From: Fulvivirga sp. M361 | Lineage (GTDB): Bacteria; Bacteroidota; Bacteroidia; Cytophagales; Cyclobacteriaceae | Length of the DNA: 61,660 nt | Assembly: GCF_007097395.1 (NCBI RefSeq) | Contig: NZ_VKDC01000036.1 | Coordinates: forward strand, 1-61,660 | Reading direction: 5' to 3' | In this document: positions 36,056-45,075 of the stretch, piece by piece | How the letters are laid out: the number at the start of each line of letters is the position of its first letter | How positions within the stretch are numbered: position 1 is the first letter of the stretch | Translations under genes and position numbers: made by a program | Notes under the pieces: generated by a model | What the model saw: the letters and a program-made list of their open reading frames with translations, nothing else | Told to the model about the DNA's origin: nothing | Database searches by the model: none

Positions 36056-37201
36056 TTGGGTAACAAATTGGAAAAGAGACTGGCTATTGTACATTTTTCT
36101 CCCCTGGAATACTTTCCGCCCACCATCAACTTATTGAAGTTTTTTTCTACTAAACCTTCAATCCATGTCGAGATTTTTACTTGTGAAAACCCCGGAAAAA
36201 GAAAAAAAACAACAATAGACAATACCAAAATCCGCAGGCATAAATTCCCTTCAACAGATTCCCCGGGCCCTGTAAGGCTTTTTAGATACATTATTTTCAA
36301 CATGGCCACATTAATGGGCCTTATTCGATCTAATCCGGATTATATATTATACTATGAAAGTTACTCCGTATGGCCGGTTTACGTTTACCTGAAGTATTTT
36401 AATAAATCTTCAAAGTTGTACATTCATTATCATGAGTACAGTTCTCCCGAATGGTACCAAAATGGTATGAGACTGGTAAGATTATACCATAACATGGAGG
36501 AAAGGTATTTGTACGGACGATCTGAATGGATCTCACAGACGAATGCGTACAGGAAGAGTTTTTTTCTGAGAGATAACCCAACATTGGATAAGTCCAAACT
36601 GAGGGTGCTAAGCAATTACCCTCCCGGGAATTGGTATTTTGATACTAAAGAAAGTACACTTGATAAAGAGCAGGTGAAGTTTGTATATGTTGGTTCCCTA
36701 TCGATAGCTGGTACATTTTTAAAGGAGTTTTGTGAGTGGGTGATAAATCAGTGTGGTCAGGTGACTTTTGATATATATTCCTTTAACCTGACCGGTCCTG
36801 CCAGGGAATATTTATCAGGGATAAATTCAAAATTTATAACATTCCATTCAAATGGACTCGAATATGGTGACTTACCAAAAACGCTTAAAAAGTACGATGT
36901 TGGTATAATATTCTACAAGGCAAGTAACGAGAACGTTATTTACTGTATTTCAAATAAATTCTATGAATACTATGCTTGTGGCCTGGACATTTGGTTTTCC
37001 AAAGAGATGGAGGCTACCTGGCCCATGGAGAAATTAAAAACGAATCAAGATATCGTTCGAATGGATTTTGAATCCTTAAAGAAGGGGTACACTGCCAGTA
37101 AAAATAAGAAAGTTGCGATCACAGGCGATAAAGATATTTTTCGGTATGAGGATGAATATCAGAAATTACTGGATCATTTTTTGAGCGTTCATGCTTTTTA
37201 A
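36056..37201 (+). CDS. Glycosyltransferase, GT-B fold
   Basis: 381 residues from TTG 36056; I saw no better start. Features: KLYIHYHEYSSPEWYQNG, a domain-two start VKFVYVGSLSIAGTFL, and VIYCISNKFYEYYACGLDIW resembling the donor loop (SNKFYEY is common in GT4-like enzymes). Overlaps the MBOAT gene by 11 bp. Specificity unknown. Confidence 0.8.
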   Translation: MGNKLEKRLAIVHFSPLEYFPPTINLLKFFSTKPSIHVEIFTCENPGKRKKTTIDNTKIRRHKFPSTDSPGPVRLFRYIIFNMATLMGLIRSNPDYILYYESYSVWPVYVYLKYFNKSSKLYIHYHEYSSPEWYQNGMRLVRLYHNMEERYLYGRSEWISQTNAYRKSFFLRDNPTLDKSKLRVLSNYPPGNWYFDTKESTLDKEQVKFVYVGSLSIAGTFLKEFCEWVINQCGQVTFDIYSFNLTGPAREYLSGINSKFITFHSNGLEYGDLPKTLKKYDVGIIFYKASNENVIYCISNKFYEYYACGLDIWFSKEMEATWPMEKLKTNQDIVRMDFESLKKGYTASKNKKVAITGDKDIFRYEDEYQKLLDHFLSVHAF

Positions 37202-38630
37202 CTCATTAGAGTATTTTTTCTTTTTACCGGTAGTAGTTCTACTTTATTATTTAATTCCTTTTAGGTACAGGTGGGGTCTGCTGCTTATTGCCAGTTATGT
37301 ATTCTATTCGTATTGGAAAGTTGAGTACCTTGTACTTATATTATTTTCAACGGCAGTTGACTATTATGCTGGTTATAAAATAGGAACAGAATCACAACCC
37401 CAACAACGAAAAGTCTATTTGTATTTAAGCCTGTTTGTCAACCTCGGCCTTCTTTTTTTATTCAAGTACTATAACTTCTTCGCCGCTGAATTTTTGAAAT
37501 TCTCAGGCAACAGTGAATATTCAAAAGACTTCATTCATCAGTTAATATTACCAGTGGGTATATCTTTCTATACCTTTCAGACGATGAGTTATACAATCGA
37601 CATTTATAAGGGTAAGCAGAAGCATGAGCGGCATCTTGGGATATTTGCTTTATATGTTGTTTTCTTTCCACAATTAGTGGCAGGTCCCATCGAGCGTGCA
37701 GGACATTTGCTAAAACAATTCAGGCTTAAAACGAAAATCACATTTTCTAATTTCCATTTTGGTTTTTTAAGAATTTTATGGGGACTGTTTAAGAAAGTGG
37801 TGATTGCAGATCGCCTGTCTTTTATAGTCAACGAAGTCTTTAATAATATTGAACAGTATAATGGGTTACACTATTTAATTGCAACTGTTCTTTTTGCTTT
37901 TCAAATCTACTGTGATTTTTCAGGGTACTCGGACATAGCTATTGGTTCGGCCAGGCTTTTGGGTATTCGTTTAATGGAAAATTTTAAAAGACCCTACCTG
38001 GCTGCTTCTATCAGTGAATTTTGGCATCGATGGCACATTTCACTCTCCACCTGGTTCAGGGATTATCTTTATATTCCGTTAGGAGGCAGTAGGGTAGTTA
38101 AATGGCGTTGGTACTATAATCTTTTTATTACATTTCTTATAAGCGGATTATGGCATGGCGCCAACTGGACTTTTATTATTTGGGGAGCTTTGCACGGAGC
38201 GTTTTTGATGGTAGAGAACATTATTCCTCGACGAACCAGGGAGTTTTACAACTCCTTTACACCGAAATTTGTTCAGGTGTCTATCGTTTTTTTCCTGGTA
38301 CTTTTATCATGGGTTTTCTTTAGATCAAACAACATTCATGATGTTTTCTATATGTCATCGAACTTTTTAGCTGATAACTGGAATATGTCGGTTAACGTGC
38401 GTGGACAGATACTTTATATAGGGCAGCCATTGTGGCGATTTACCGGTTCAATATCATTGATAGGTATATTGATTGTGGTTGATCTGTTGATAGAACGAGG
38501 GCTTATTTCTGAACCTGACTTCGTTAGATTTAACTTGGTCAAAAGATGGCTTGTATACCTTTCACTAATTTTTTCAATTTTGTTTTTGGGTGTATTTGAA
38601 TTAAATGAATTTATCTATTTTCAGTTTTAA
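37191..38630 (+). CDS. MBOAT-family O-acyltransferase (AlgI/DltB-like)
   Basis: 479 residues from ATG 37191, about ten transmembrane helices. Family hallmarks: FNSLEYFFFLPVVVLLYYLIP at the N-terminus, LPVGISFYTFQTMSYTID, FPQLVAGPIERA, SEFWHRWHISLSTWFRDYLYIPLGGSR and the catalytic His in LISGLWHGANWTF. Moves acetyl groups across the membrane for O-acetylation of exported polysaccharide, as AlgI does for alginate. The next gene encodes an AlgJ-like partner. Confidence 0.95.
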   Translation: MLFNSLEYFFFLPVVVLLYYLIPFRYRWGLLLIASYVFYSYWKVEYLVLILFSTAVDYYAGYKIGTESQPQQRKVYLYLSLFVNLGLLFLFKYYNFFAAEFLKFSGNSEYSKDFIHQLILPVGISFYTFQTMSYTIDIYKGKQKHERHLGIFALYVVFFPQLVAGPIERAGHLLKQFRLKTKITFSNFHFGFLRILWGLFKKVVIADRLSFIVNEVFNNIEQYNGLHYLIATVLFAFQIYCDFSGYSDIAIGSARLLGIRLMENFKRPYLAASISEFWHRWHISLSTWFRDYLYIPLGGSRVVKWRWYYNLFITFLISGLWHGANWTFIIWGALHGAFLMVENIIPRRTREFYNSFTPKFVQVSIVFFLVLLSWVFFRSNNIHDVFYMSSNFLADNWNMSVNVRGQILYIGQPLWRFTGSISLIGILIVVDLLIERGLISEPDFVRFNLVKRWLVYLSLIFSILFLGVFELNEFIYFQF

Positions 38631-38639
38631 GAGGTGAAG

Positions 38640-39620
38640 ATGAATGGCTTAGTGAGAAGGTTTATCTGGGTTGAAATTTTCGCCTTCATTTTTCTTCTTT
38701 TGGTATTAACAGAAATATCTAAAGGTATTTTAGGGTTTTTAGTAAGGTATTCTGATGACAGTCAAACGGGCAAAGTGAATCTCATAATGGAGCATAAAAT
38801 TGACCCTGAAATTGTTATTTTCGGTAGCTCTGTGGCTGAGGTAGGTTTTAATGCTAACCTGATTTCAGAAATAACGGATAACTTTGTTTATAATGCTGCC
38901 TTAGACGGAACAAGAATAGGCCAAAATAAGGGTCTTATAGATGAATTCAATACCTATTCAGAAAGGTGCCATACCGTGATTTTAGGCTTGTCATTTTTCT
39001 CGTTGTCTGAAGAGAGTCGTATGACGGAACCTTCACGTTTTTATGCTCATTTTAAAAATAAGAATGTGGAAAGAATGTTTTATGAATCGGATACTCATAA
39101 TTATATCAAACTCAAATATGTGCCATTTTATGCTTTTACTCAGTATACACATACCTACTATAAAAATGCAGGGATAGGGTTAAAGAACTTTTTGAAGGGG
39201 AAGGAGTTGGCCCCGGATGATCATAATGGATTCATACCGCACTATAATTCATGGTATGGTGAGAACATTGAAAGCAACGATTTTGGCTCAGTGGCTATTG
39301 ATTTTAGTGAAAAAACGTTAGGCCAACTTACAAATGTTATTCGGGAGCTTAACAATAAAGGGAGAAAAGTGATTATGGTCATATGTCCTATGTACATGAA
39401 TGGCCAAAAATACTACTCCAATTACCAGCAGCTTATTAATAAGGTTAAAGCCTTTGAGAAAGAGGGTGTTAAGGTGTACGATTTTTCGTCAATTCCTTTG
39501 AATACGGATAAAAACAATTTTTATAATAACGGACATTTGAACGTGACAGGAGCTAAGGAATTTAGTCGACTGATAGCTAATTCGTTGAAATCATCAAGAG
39601 AAACTAAAGAATTATTGTAA
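38640..39620 (+). CDS. AlgJ/AlgX-like SGNH-type partner of the MBOAT acyltransferase
   Basis: 326 residues from ATG 38640; GTG 38634 is a possible alternative, but AGAGGTG ahead of the ATG looks like a ribosome-binding site. One N-terminal membrane helix (IWVEIFAFIFLLLVL), then a periplasmic SGNH-like domain: IVIFGSSVAEVGFNANLI carries the GSS block with the nucleophile-position Ser, and FYNNGHLNVTGAKEFSRLIA carries the C-terminal His. It would receive acetyl from the MBOAT protein and place it on the glycan. Stop abuts the TTG of the next gene. Confidence 0.8.
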   Translation: MNGLVRRFIWVEIFAFIFLLLVLTEISKGILGFLVRYSDDSQTGKVNLIMEHKIDPEIVIFGSSVAEVGFNANLISEITDNFVYNAALDGTRIGQNKGLIDEFNTYSERCHTVILGLSFFSLSEESRMTEPSRFYAHFKNKNVERMFYESDTHNYIKLKYVPFYAFTQYTHTYYKNAGIGLKNFLKGKELAPDDHNGFIPHYNSWYGENIESNDFGSVAIDFSEKTLGQLTNVIRELNNKGRKVIMVICPMYMNGQKYYSNYQQLINKVKAFEKEGVKVYDFSSIPLNTDKNNFYNNGHLNVTGAKEFSRLIANSLKSSRETKELL

Positions 39621-40976
39621 TTGTATTCCAAAAAAGATTTATATAAATGTATTTTCATTGCTTCGCTTGTTGCGTTGTTAAGTATATTCTCATATGATTT
39701 ATGGTCTTCAATAGGCCTTGGATTTGTATCTTTTATTTTCGCCCTTTATATACTGAGGTTGGGTAAAACTATTCCATTACTCGAACTCATGGTCTTAATT
39801 GCAGCCATACAATGGATACTAGGACCTCATCAATCGTATAATTATAATTATCAGCATTTTAAATATTATATGTATGTCGGGCGCCTTGAATACATGCAGG
39901 TCATAGTACCGGGCACCATTGCCTTTGGAGCAGGTGTACTGTTTTTTTATCCCAAACTGGATTTTCAACGTGTGAATAAAGGGTTAATGGATCTTGTGGC
40001 AGCCAACCCAAACCTACCGATTGTCTTAATTGTAATTGGTATTTTGTCTTCATTCCTGATTAATCTACTTCCCCCTGCCTTTAGTTTTGTGATTTTTCTA
40101 ATGAGCAACTTTAGATTTGTTGGGGCTGCTTTGTGGCTATTCAAAGCGACCAGGGTGAACACTTTGATAAGCAGAATTGCTATAATAGGCTTGATACTAC
40201 TTTCATCCGTACAGGCAGGAATGTTTCACGAATTATTATTATGGTCAGCCTTGCTGTTGAGTTTTGTCGTATTGAGGTTCCAGTTAGGGATTTATTGGAG
40301 ACTTGTATTAGTGTTGTTTGGGTTTTCTTTGGCCTTTTTGATACAAAGCGTTAAAGCTGAGTACCGGGACATTATATATAGTGGTTTAGAATCACGTACT
40401 TCTACTACAGAAGTGTTTGCCGACCTGGTGGAGGACCGATTAAAAAATTTAAATACACTTCTATCGAATGAGGCATTTCTTGCAGAGATGAATGTTCGGC
40501 TCAATCAGGGCTGGATTATAAGTGCGATAATGAAAAATGTTCCCAACAATCAACCTTATGCAGAAGGGGAAACTATAGTTGAGGCAGTTAAGGCCTCTTT
40601 CTTACCTCGATTCCTTGCTCCGGGGAAGAAAATTGCCGGAGGCAGGGAAAATTTTGAAATTTTTACAGGACTCAAATTAAATAAAAATGCCTCAATGGGA
40701 ATAAGCATCATTGGTGAGGCGTATGCAAATTTTGGAAGAGAAGGGTCGTGGGTTTTTATGTTCTTTTGGGGGGCATTCATGGCTTGGGGACTTGGAAGAT
40801 TAGTGAAAAGCGGAGAAAAACAAGTAATAATTTTTGTATTTATTCCCTTAATTTTTCTTCAGGTGATAAAAGCAGAAACAGAGCTCTATGTTGTGCTTAA
40901 TCATTTTGTTAAAAGTACAATTCTTGTAGTTGTATTTCTTTGGGGTGGGAGAAAAATCTTGAATTGGAAAGTATAA
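39621..40976 (+). CDS. Polytopic membrane protein, Wzy-like polymerase candidate
   Basis: 451 residues from TTG 39621, directly after the previous stop. About ten to eleven membrane helices and a large loop (about residues 255-360, from EYRDIIYSGLESRT to FEIFTGLKLNKNASMG) ending in ISIIGEAYANFGREGSWVFMFFWG. The pattern EAYANFG before late helices resembles oligosaccharide polymerases (Wzy/O-antigen ligase type). I recall an annotated 'exosortase-associated Wzy-like' group in Bacteroidota; membership is unverified. Would polymerise repeat units in the periplasm. Confidence 0.7.
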   Translation: MYSKKDLYKCIFIASLVALLSIFSYDLWSSIGLGFVSFIFALYILRLGKTIPLLELMVLIAAIQWILGPHQSYNYNYQHFKYYMYVGRLEYMQVIVPGTIAFGAGVLFFYPKLDFQRVNKGLMDLVAANPNLPIVLIVIGILSSFLINLLPPAFSFVIFLMSNFRFVGAALWLFKATRVNTLISRIAIIGLILLSSVQAGMFHELLLWSALLLSFVVLRFQLGIYWRLVLVLFGFSLAFLIQSVKAEYRDIIYSGLESRTSTTEVFADLVEDRLKNLNTLLSNEAFLAEMNVRLNQGWIISAIMKNVPNNQPYAEGETIVEAVKASFLPRFLAPGKKIAGGRENFEIFTGLKLNKNASMGISIIGEAYANFGREGSWVFMFFWGAFMAWGLGRLVKSGEKQVIIFVFIPLIFLQVIKAETELYVVLNHFVKSTILVVVFLWGGRKILNWKV

Positions 40977-41016
40977 TTCCGGTATTTCTAAAGTGCTGTG
41001 AATTAATGGTATATAG

Positions 41017-42033
41017 ATGAAAATAACCTACTTTTTCAGGAGGCCAAGATCAGGGTTCAATAGTATAGAAGAACTGTTTTCCGGTATTATTCAGGGGATC
41101 AATAAGGTAAGGGAAACCGACATAATCAAAATTCCGCTGATTGGAGCTAGTCCGTTGAGAGTAATCTACAATATTTTTTTTGCCGTTAGAAATAAAGGTG
41201 AATTAAACCATATTACAGGTGATGCTCATTATCTGGCAATAGGATTAGGCAAGAATACGGTTTTGACCATCCATGATGTTTATTCGGCAATAAGAGGCAA
41301 TATCTTTAAGAAGGTATACATTAAACTTTTTTGGTTTATATGGCCAGCACGGTGTGTCGGCTCAATAACCACCATATCGGAGTTTAGTAAGCAGGAATTG
41401 ATTAAAACAATACCGTTTGCTGCTGACAAGATTAAAGTAGTGCATAATCCTTATCGGTATGACTTACTTAAGTACGAAAAAAAAAGTGCTGATACCTCAT
41501 TAGGAGTTGAACCCGTGAAGATTATGCTGGTGGGCACCAAGCCTAATAAAAATTTAGAAAGGACCATACGTGCATTGCAAAACGCCAGGGTGGAGCTATG
41601 TATTTTAGGAAAACTCACTCCCGCACAAATACAATTATTACAAAGTACATCCACCCAGTATGTAAACCGATATAATTTATCTTATGAAGATGTGATACGG
41701 TGGTATCTTCAATGTGATTTATTGTCGTTTATGAGTACCTACGAAGGTTTTGGAATGCCAATAGTTGAGGCACAAGTACTAGGTTTGCCAGTGGTAACCT
41801 CTAACCTTGGCGCTATGAGAGAAGTAGCAAAAGACGGTGCATGCCTGGTGGACCCTTACGATGAGCTGGATATGCGCAAGGGCATTGAAAAAGTCATTTC
41901 CCATAAAGAATATAGAAAAGAACTTATTCAAAAAGGCATCCAAAATGCGAATCGATTTGACCCTCATAAGATTACAAATCAATATATGTCCGTATATGAT
42001 GAAATGGGTGAAAGATTCAATTTGTTGAGTTAG
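41017..42033 (+). CDS. GT4-family glycosyltransferase
   Basis: 338 residues from ATG 41017. NKVRETDIIKIPL, GLGKNTVLTIHDVYS and TISEFSKQELIKTIP in the first domain; KIMLVGTKPNKNLERTIRAL and STYEGFGMPIVEAQVLGLPVVTSNLGAMREV in the second, with the EX7E-like donor motif. Likely a mannosyl- or glucosyl-type transferase, though donor prediction from sequence alone is unsafe. Confidence 0.9.
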   Translation: MKITYFFRRPRSGFNSIEELFSGIIQGINKVRETDIIKIPLIGASPLRVIYNIFFAVRNKGELNHITGDAHYLAIGLGKNTVLTIHDVYSAIRGNIFKKVYIKLFWFIWPARCVGSITTISEFSKQELIKTIPFAADKIKVVHNPYRYDLLKYEKKSADTSLGVEPVKIMLVGTKPNKNLERTIRALQNARVELCILGKLTPAQIQLLQSTSTQYVNRYNLSYEDVIRWYLQCDLLSFMSTYEGFGMPIVEAQVLGLPVVTSNLGAMREVAKDGACLVDPYDELDMRKGIEKVISHKEYRKELIQKGIQNANRFDPHKITNQYMSVYDEMGERFNLLS

Positions 42034-42062
42034 GTGGATGATTTCGATTTAAATTTTTTCTC

Positions 42063-43208
42063 ATTAAGCATTTAACAAAAACTACGGTCCTTATATTTTA
42101 TGATTATTTCGATCCGGCATACAAGGCAGGTGGGCCGATTCGATCATTGGTGAATCTTGTGAATTTCCTGGAAGACGACATTGACTTTTATATCATTACC
42201 AGTAATGTAGATCATGATGGTACTTGTTTATCAGTTAAGAAAAACATTTGGGTGGAATACGGTAGAAAGTCTAAGGTAGCTTATCTTGATAAAAGGCATC
42301 AAACCAAGTCTTATGTCAGTCACCTCATTGTTGGGAAGTCGATTGATGTGGTATACATTAATGGTGTTTTTTCCTTATTCAGTACAATAATCCCCCTTAG
42401 ATTGCCGGGCACGCACAAAGTTATAATTGCACCGAGAGGCATGTTACAATCCGCATCTTTATCACTCAAAGCAACAAAAAAGAAAATATATTTATCAGGG
42501 CTAAGGGCATTTTTTTTATCTGGTGAAATTTGTTGGCATTTAACTACAAGCCAGGAAAAGGAAGACTTCCTTAAGCGATTTAACCATTACAATAAAAATG
42601 TCCGATTAATTGGAAACATTCCTTCTTTAGAAAGTAATCCATCTAAAAAATGCAAGTGTGAAAATGACGTTTACATTTTAGGAAGCATTGCTTTGATAAG
42701 CCCCATGAAAAACATTGACCTTATACTTCGGGCATTAAAGCATATTAAAAAGCCCATAAAATATATTATTTATGGCCCAATCAAGGATAAATTGTATTGG
42801 GAAGAATGTCAGAAAGTGGTAAAGGAACTTCCGGATAATATTGAGGTTATGTACAATGGGGCCATTGATCCGGCTTTTGCAATTGATACGATGAAAGAGT
42901 TTGACTTTTACATTCAACCAAGCAAGAGTGAGAATTTTGGCCACTCGATATTTGAAGCTATGCGTACCGGCTTACCTGTGATCATAAGTGATCAAACACC
43001 CTGGAGAAATTTAAGAACCAAAAAAGCCGGTTGGGATATTGATACGTCTGATCTAATGAACCTGGTTGAAGCCATCAACGAAGCCATTAATTTATCTGAT
43101 AGCGAGTATCGAGAATATTGTCATGGTGCCATAAAGGTTACCGAACGTTATATAAAAGATTCAGATCTAAAGAATAAATACCTTAAACTGTTTTCGCCAA
43201 ATTCATGA
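42063..43208 (+). CDS. GT4-family glycosyltransferase with an apparent non-canonical start
   Basis: About 381 residues if initiated at ATT 42063. The reading frame is open from 42042, and TTVLIFYDYFDPAYKAGGPIRS (interrupted here for length only) before TTG 42147 looks like the conserved N-terminus of this family, but no ATG, GTG or TTG precedes it in frame. The TTG at 42147 would remove the KAGGPIRS glycine-rich loop. The second domain is normal: YILGSIALISPMKNIDLI, QPSKSENFGHSIFEAMRTGLPVIISDQTPW. Either ATT is used, or the sequence has an error, or the gene is truncated. Overlaps the next gene by 4 bp. Confidence 0.8.
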   Translation: MKHLTKTTVLIFYDYFDPAYKAGGPIRSLVNLVNFLEDDIDFYIITSNVDHDGTCLSVKKNIWVEYGRKSKVAYLDKRHQTKSYVSHLIVGKSIDVVYINGVFSLFSTIIPLRLPGTHKVIIAPRGMLQSASLSLKATKKKIYLSGLRAFFLSGEICWHLTTSQEKEDFLKRFNHYNKNVRLIGNIPSLESNPSKKCKCENDVYILGSIALISPMKNIDLILRALKHIKKPIKYIIYGPIKDKLYWEECQKVVKELPDNIEVMYNGAIDPAFAIDTMKEFDFYIQPSKSENFGHSIFEAMRTGLPVIISDQTPWRNLRTKKAGWDIDTSDLMNLVEAINEAINLSDSEYREYCHGAIKVTERYIKDSDLKNKYLKLFSPNS

Positions 43209-43756
43209 TCACGGAGTTAAGTAAATATGACAATAGTTGGTATAAGCCGGGAGGCACAGGTTTTAAACGATTCTTTTGGTTTTTCGTTAATTACCTTGTT
43301 TTTAAGAACGGACTATTGCCATTTTCCATTCTTAAAATAACTCTTTTGAAAGCCTTTGGAGCTAAAGTGGGTAAAGGTGTGAATATTAAGCCTTTTGTCA
43401 ATATAAAATATCCATGGTTGCTTGAGATAGGCAACTATGTATGGATAGGTGAGGGGGTATGGATTGATAATTTGACTAAGGTCAGTATTGGAAATAATGT
43501 ATGCCTGTCTCAGGGAGCTTTTTTGCTAACAGGAAATCATAATTACAAACGGTCGACCTTTGATTTGATAACAAAAGAAATTGTTATCAAAGAGGGTGTA
43601 TGGATCGGTGCTAAGGCTACGGTATGTCCGGGAGTGATCTGTGAGTCGCATTCAATACTATCTGTAGGTTCGGTGGCTACAAAAAAATTGGAACCTTATA
43701 TGGTTTATTCCGGTAACCCGGCTGTGAAGGTCAAAGAACGAATAATCGAGTCATGA
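43205..43756 (+). CDS. WcaF-like serine/hexapeptide acetyltransferase
   Basis: 183 residues, ATGA overlaps at both ends. Starts with a hydrophobic region, then VGKGVNIKPFVNIKYPWLLEIGNYVWIG, GNHNYKRSTFDLITK (catalytic His loop) and WIGAKATVCPGVICESHSILSVGSVATKKL; SGNPAVKVKERI closes the helix. This layout matches colanic-acid WcaF-type acetyltransferases. O-acetylation of a repeat-unit sugar is the likely role. Confidence 0.86.
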   Translation: MITELSKYDNSWYKPGGTGFKRFFWFFVNYLVFKNGLLPFSILKITLLKAFGAKVGKGVNIKPFVNIKYPWLLEIGNYVWIGEGVWIDNLTKVSIGNNVCLSQGAFLLTGNHNYKRSTFDLITKEIVIKEGVWIGAKATVCPGVICESHSILSVGSVATKKLEPYMVYSGNPAVKVKERIIES

Positions 43757-44499
43757 AGGTCTCTATAATCACGGTTTGTTATAATAGTGAACAAGTTCTT
43801 CAGGATGCTATTAATTCTGTTTCCGATCAAGATTATGATAACATTGAATATATTGTTATTGACGGTGGGTCCTCAGATAACACGGTGAGTATAATAGAAC
43901 GTAATTCCGATAAAATCAAAGTATGGATTAGCGAACCTGATGAAGGCATTTATGACGCTATGAATAAAGGTATTACACTGGCTACGGGTGATGTGGTAGG
44001 TATTCTGAACTCTGATGATGTATATACCCATAACGCAATAATATCTCAGGTGGTACAAGCCTTTACCTCTGATACCGATTCCGTTATCGGTGATATATTT
44101 TTTGTCTCACCAGGTAATTTGGAGCGTGTTGTTCGAACTTATTCTTCAAGTCACTGGTCACCGGTTAAGTTTGTATGGGGCTTTATGCCTCCTCACCCTT
44201 CATTTTTTGTAAGGAAAAAATATTATGATAAGCTTGGAGTATATAAGATCGATTATAAAATTGCTTCTGATTATGAACTGCTTATACGTTTTTTAGCCGT
44301 TAACAAGCTTAATTACAAGTATCTTCCGATAGAGATGGTTAAAATGCGTACAGGTGGCGCCAGTACTAAAAACTGGAAAAGTAACACTGTACTGAATAAA
44401 GAAATAATCAGGGCATGTCGTGAAAATGGATTAAAAACCAATTATTTAATGGTGTATTCGAAGTACTTCAAGAAAGTATTTGAACTGATTAACAGATAA
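43753..44499 (+). CDS. GT2-family glycosyltransferase (WcaA/WcaE-like)
   Basis: 248 residues. KVSIITVCYNSEQVLQDAI, YIVIDGGSSDNTVSIIE, EPDEGIYDAMNKGI, and the DXD-like LNSDD, typical of the short colanic-acid-type GT2 enzymes. The helical region PSFFVRKKYYDKLGVYKIDYKIASDYEL is also characteristic. Adds one residue to the lipid-linked glycan. Ends just before the exosortase gene. Confidence 0.92.
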   Translation: MKVSIITVCYNSEQVLQDAINSVSDQDYDNIEYIVIDGGSSDNTVSIIERNSDKIKVWISEPDEGIYDAMNKGITLATGDVVGILNSDDVYTHNAIISQVVQAFTSDTDSVIGDIFFVSPGNLERVVRTYSSSHWSPVKFVWGFMPPHPSFFVRKKYYDKLGVYKIDYKIASDYELLIRFLAVNKLNYKYLPIEMVKMRTGGASTKNWKSNTVLNKEIIRACRENGLKTNYLMVYSKYFKKVFELINR

Positions 44500-44505
44500 A
44501 ATTTG

Positions 44506-45075
44506 ATGTATAAAACCAGGCTTCATTTGGCAACCTATAAGACACAAATAGTATTCTTGGTTAAACTGATCACAATCTATTTAGCGCTATACTTTATTGT
44601 AAAAATATTTATTGGGGTGACGTCTGAAGGCGGAGCACTTTATTCACCTTGGCTGGACATTCATTTTGATGTTATATCCGGTTTTCGAAATATACTTTTA
44701 GGCTTTTCCGAGTATCTACTTAATACCTTGGGCTATGATCCTCAGCGTACTGAATTCACGCTCAATATTGATAATAGCCCTGGTATACGTTTGGTGTATG
44801 CTTGTATGGGTTTTGAATTAATTTGTGGCTATACAGCATTAATATTAGCTTATCCATTTTATGGAAAACGTACGGTTATTTATCTGCTATCAGGAATAGT
44901 TTTAATTGAATTATTGAATATCATAAGGATATGTGGTTTGACCATCTTGTTTTCCCACGGCCATATGTCATGGTTTGATACCGTTGACCACCATGATATT
45001 TTTAATTTTACCGTTGTTATAAGCTTGATTATAGTTTATATCACTTATTTGAAAGGGATCAAATCAGCAGAATGA
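44506..45075 (+). CDS. Exosortase/archaeosortase-family transpeptidase
   Basis: 189 residues from ATG 44506 (a TTG precedes it directly). Five to six membrane helices. The active-site residues of exosortases occur in the right order and context: C100 in LVYACMGFELICGY, R141 in ELLNIIRICGL, and H162/H163 in VDHHDIFNF. Exosortases recognise a C-terminal tripartite signal (short motif, membrane helix, basic tail) and are found in exopolysaccharide loci. A fitting 60-residue candidate substrate is encoded at 52221 in this locus. The subfamily cannot be fixed by eye; an XrtY-type enzyme is possible. Overlaps the epimerase gene by 4 bp. Confidence 0.87.
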   Translation: MYKTRLHLATYKTQIVFLVKLITIYLALYFIVKIFIGVTSEGGALYSPWLDIHFDVISGFRNILLGFSEYLLNTLGYDPQRTEFTLNIDNSPGIRLVYACMGFELICGYTALILAYPFYGKRTVIYLLSGIVLIELLNIIRICGLTILFSHGHMSWFDTVDHHDIFNFTVVISLIIVYITYLKGIKSAE

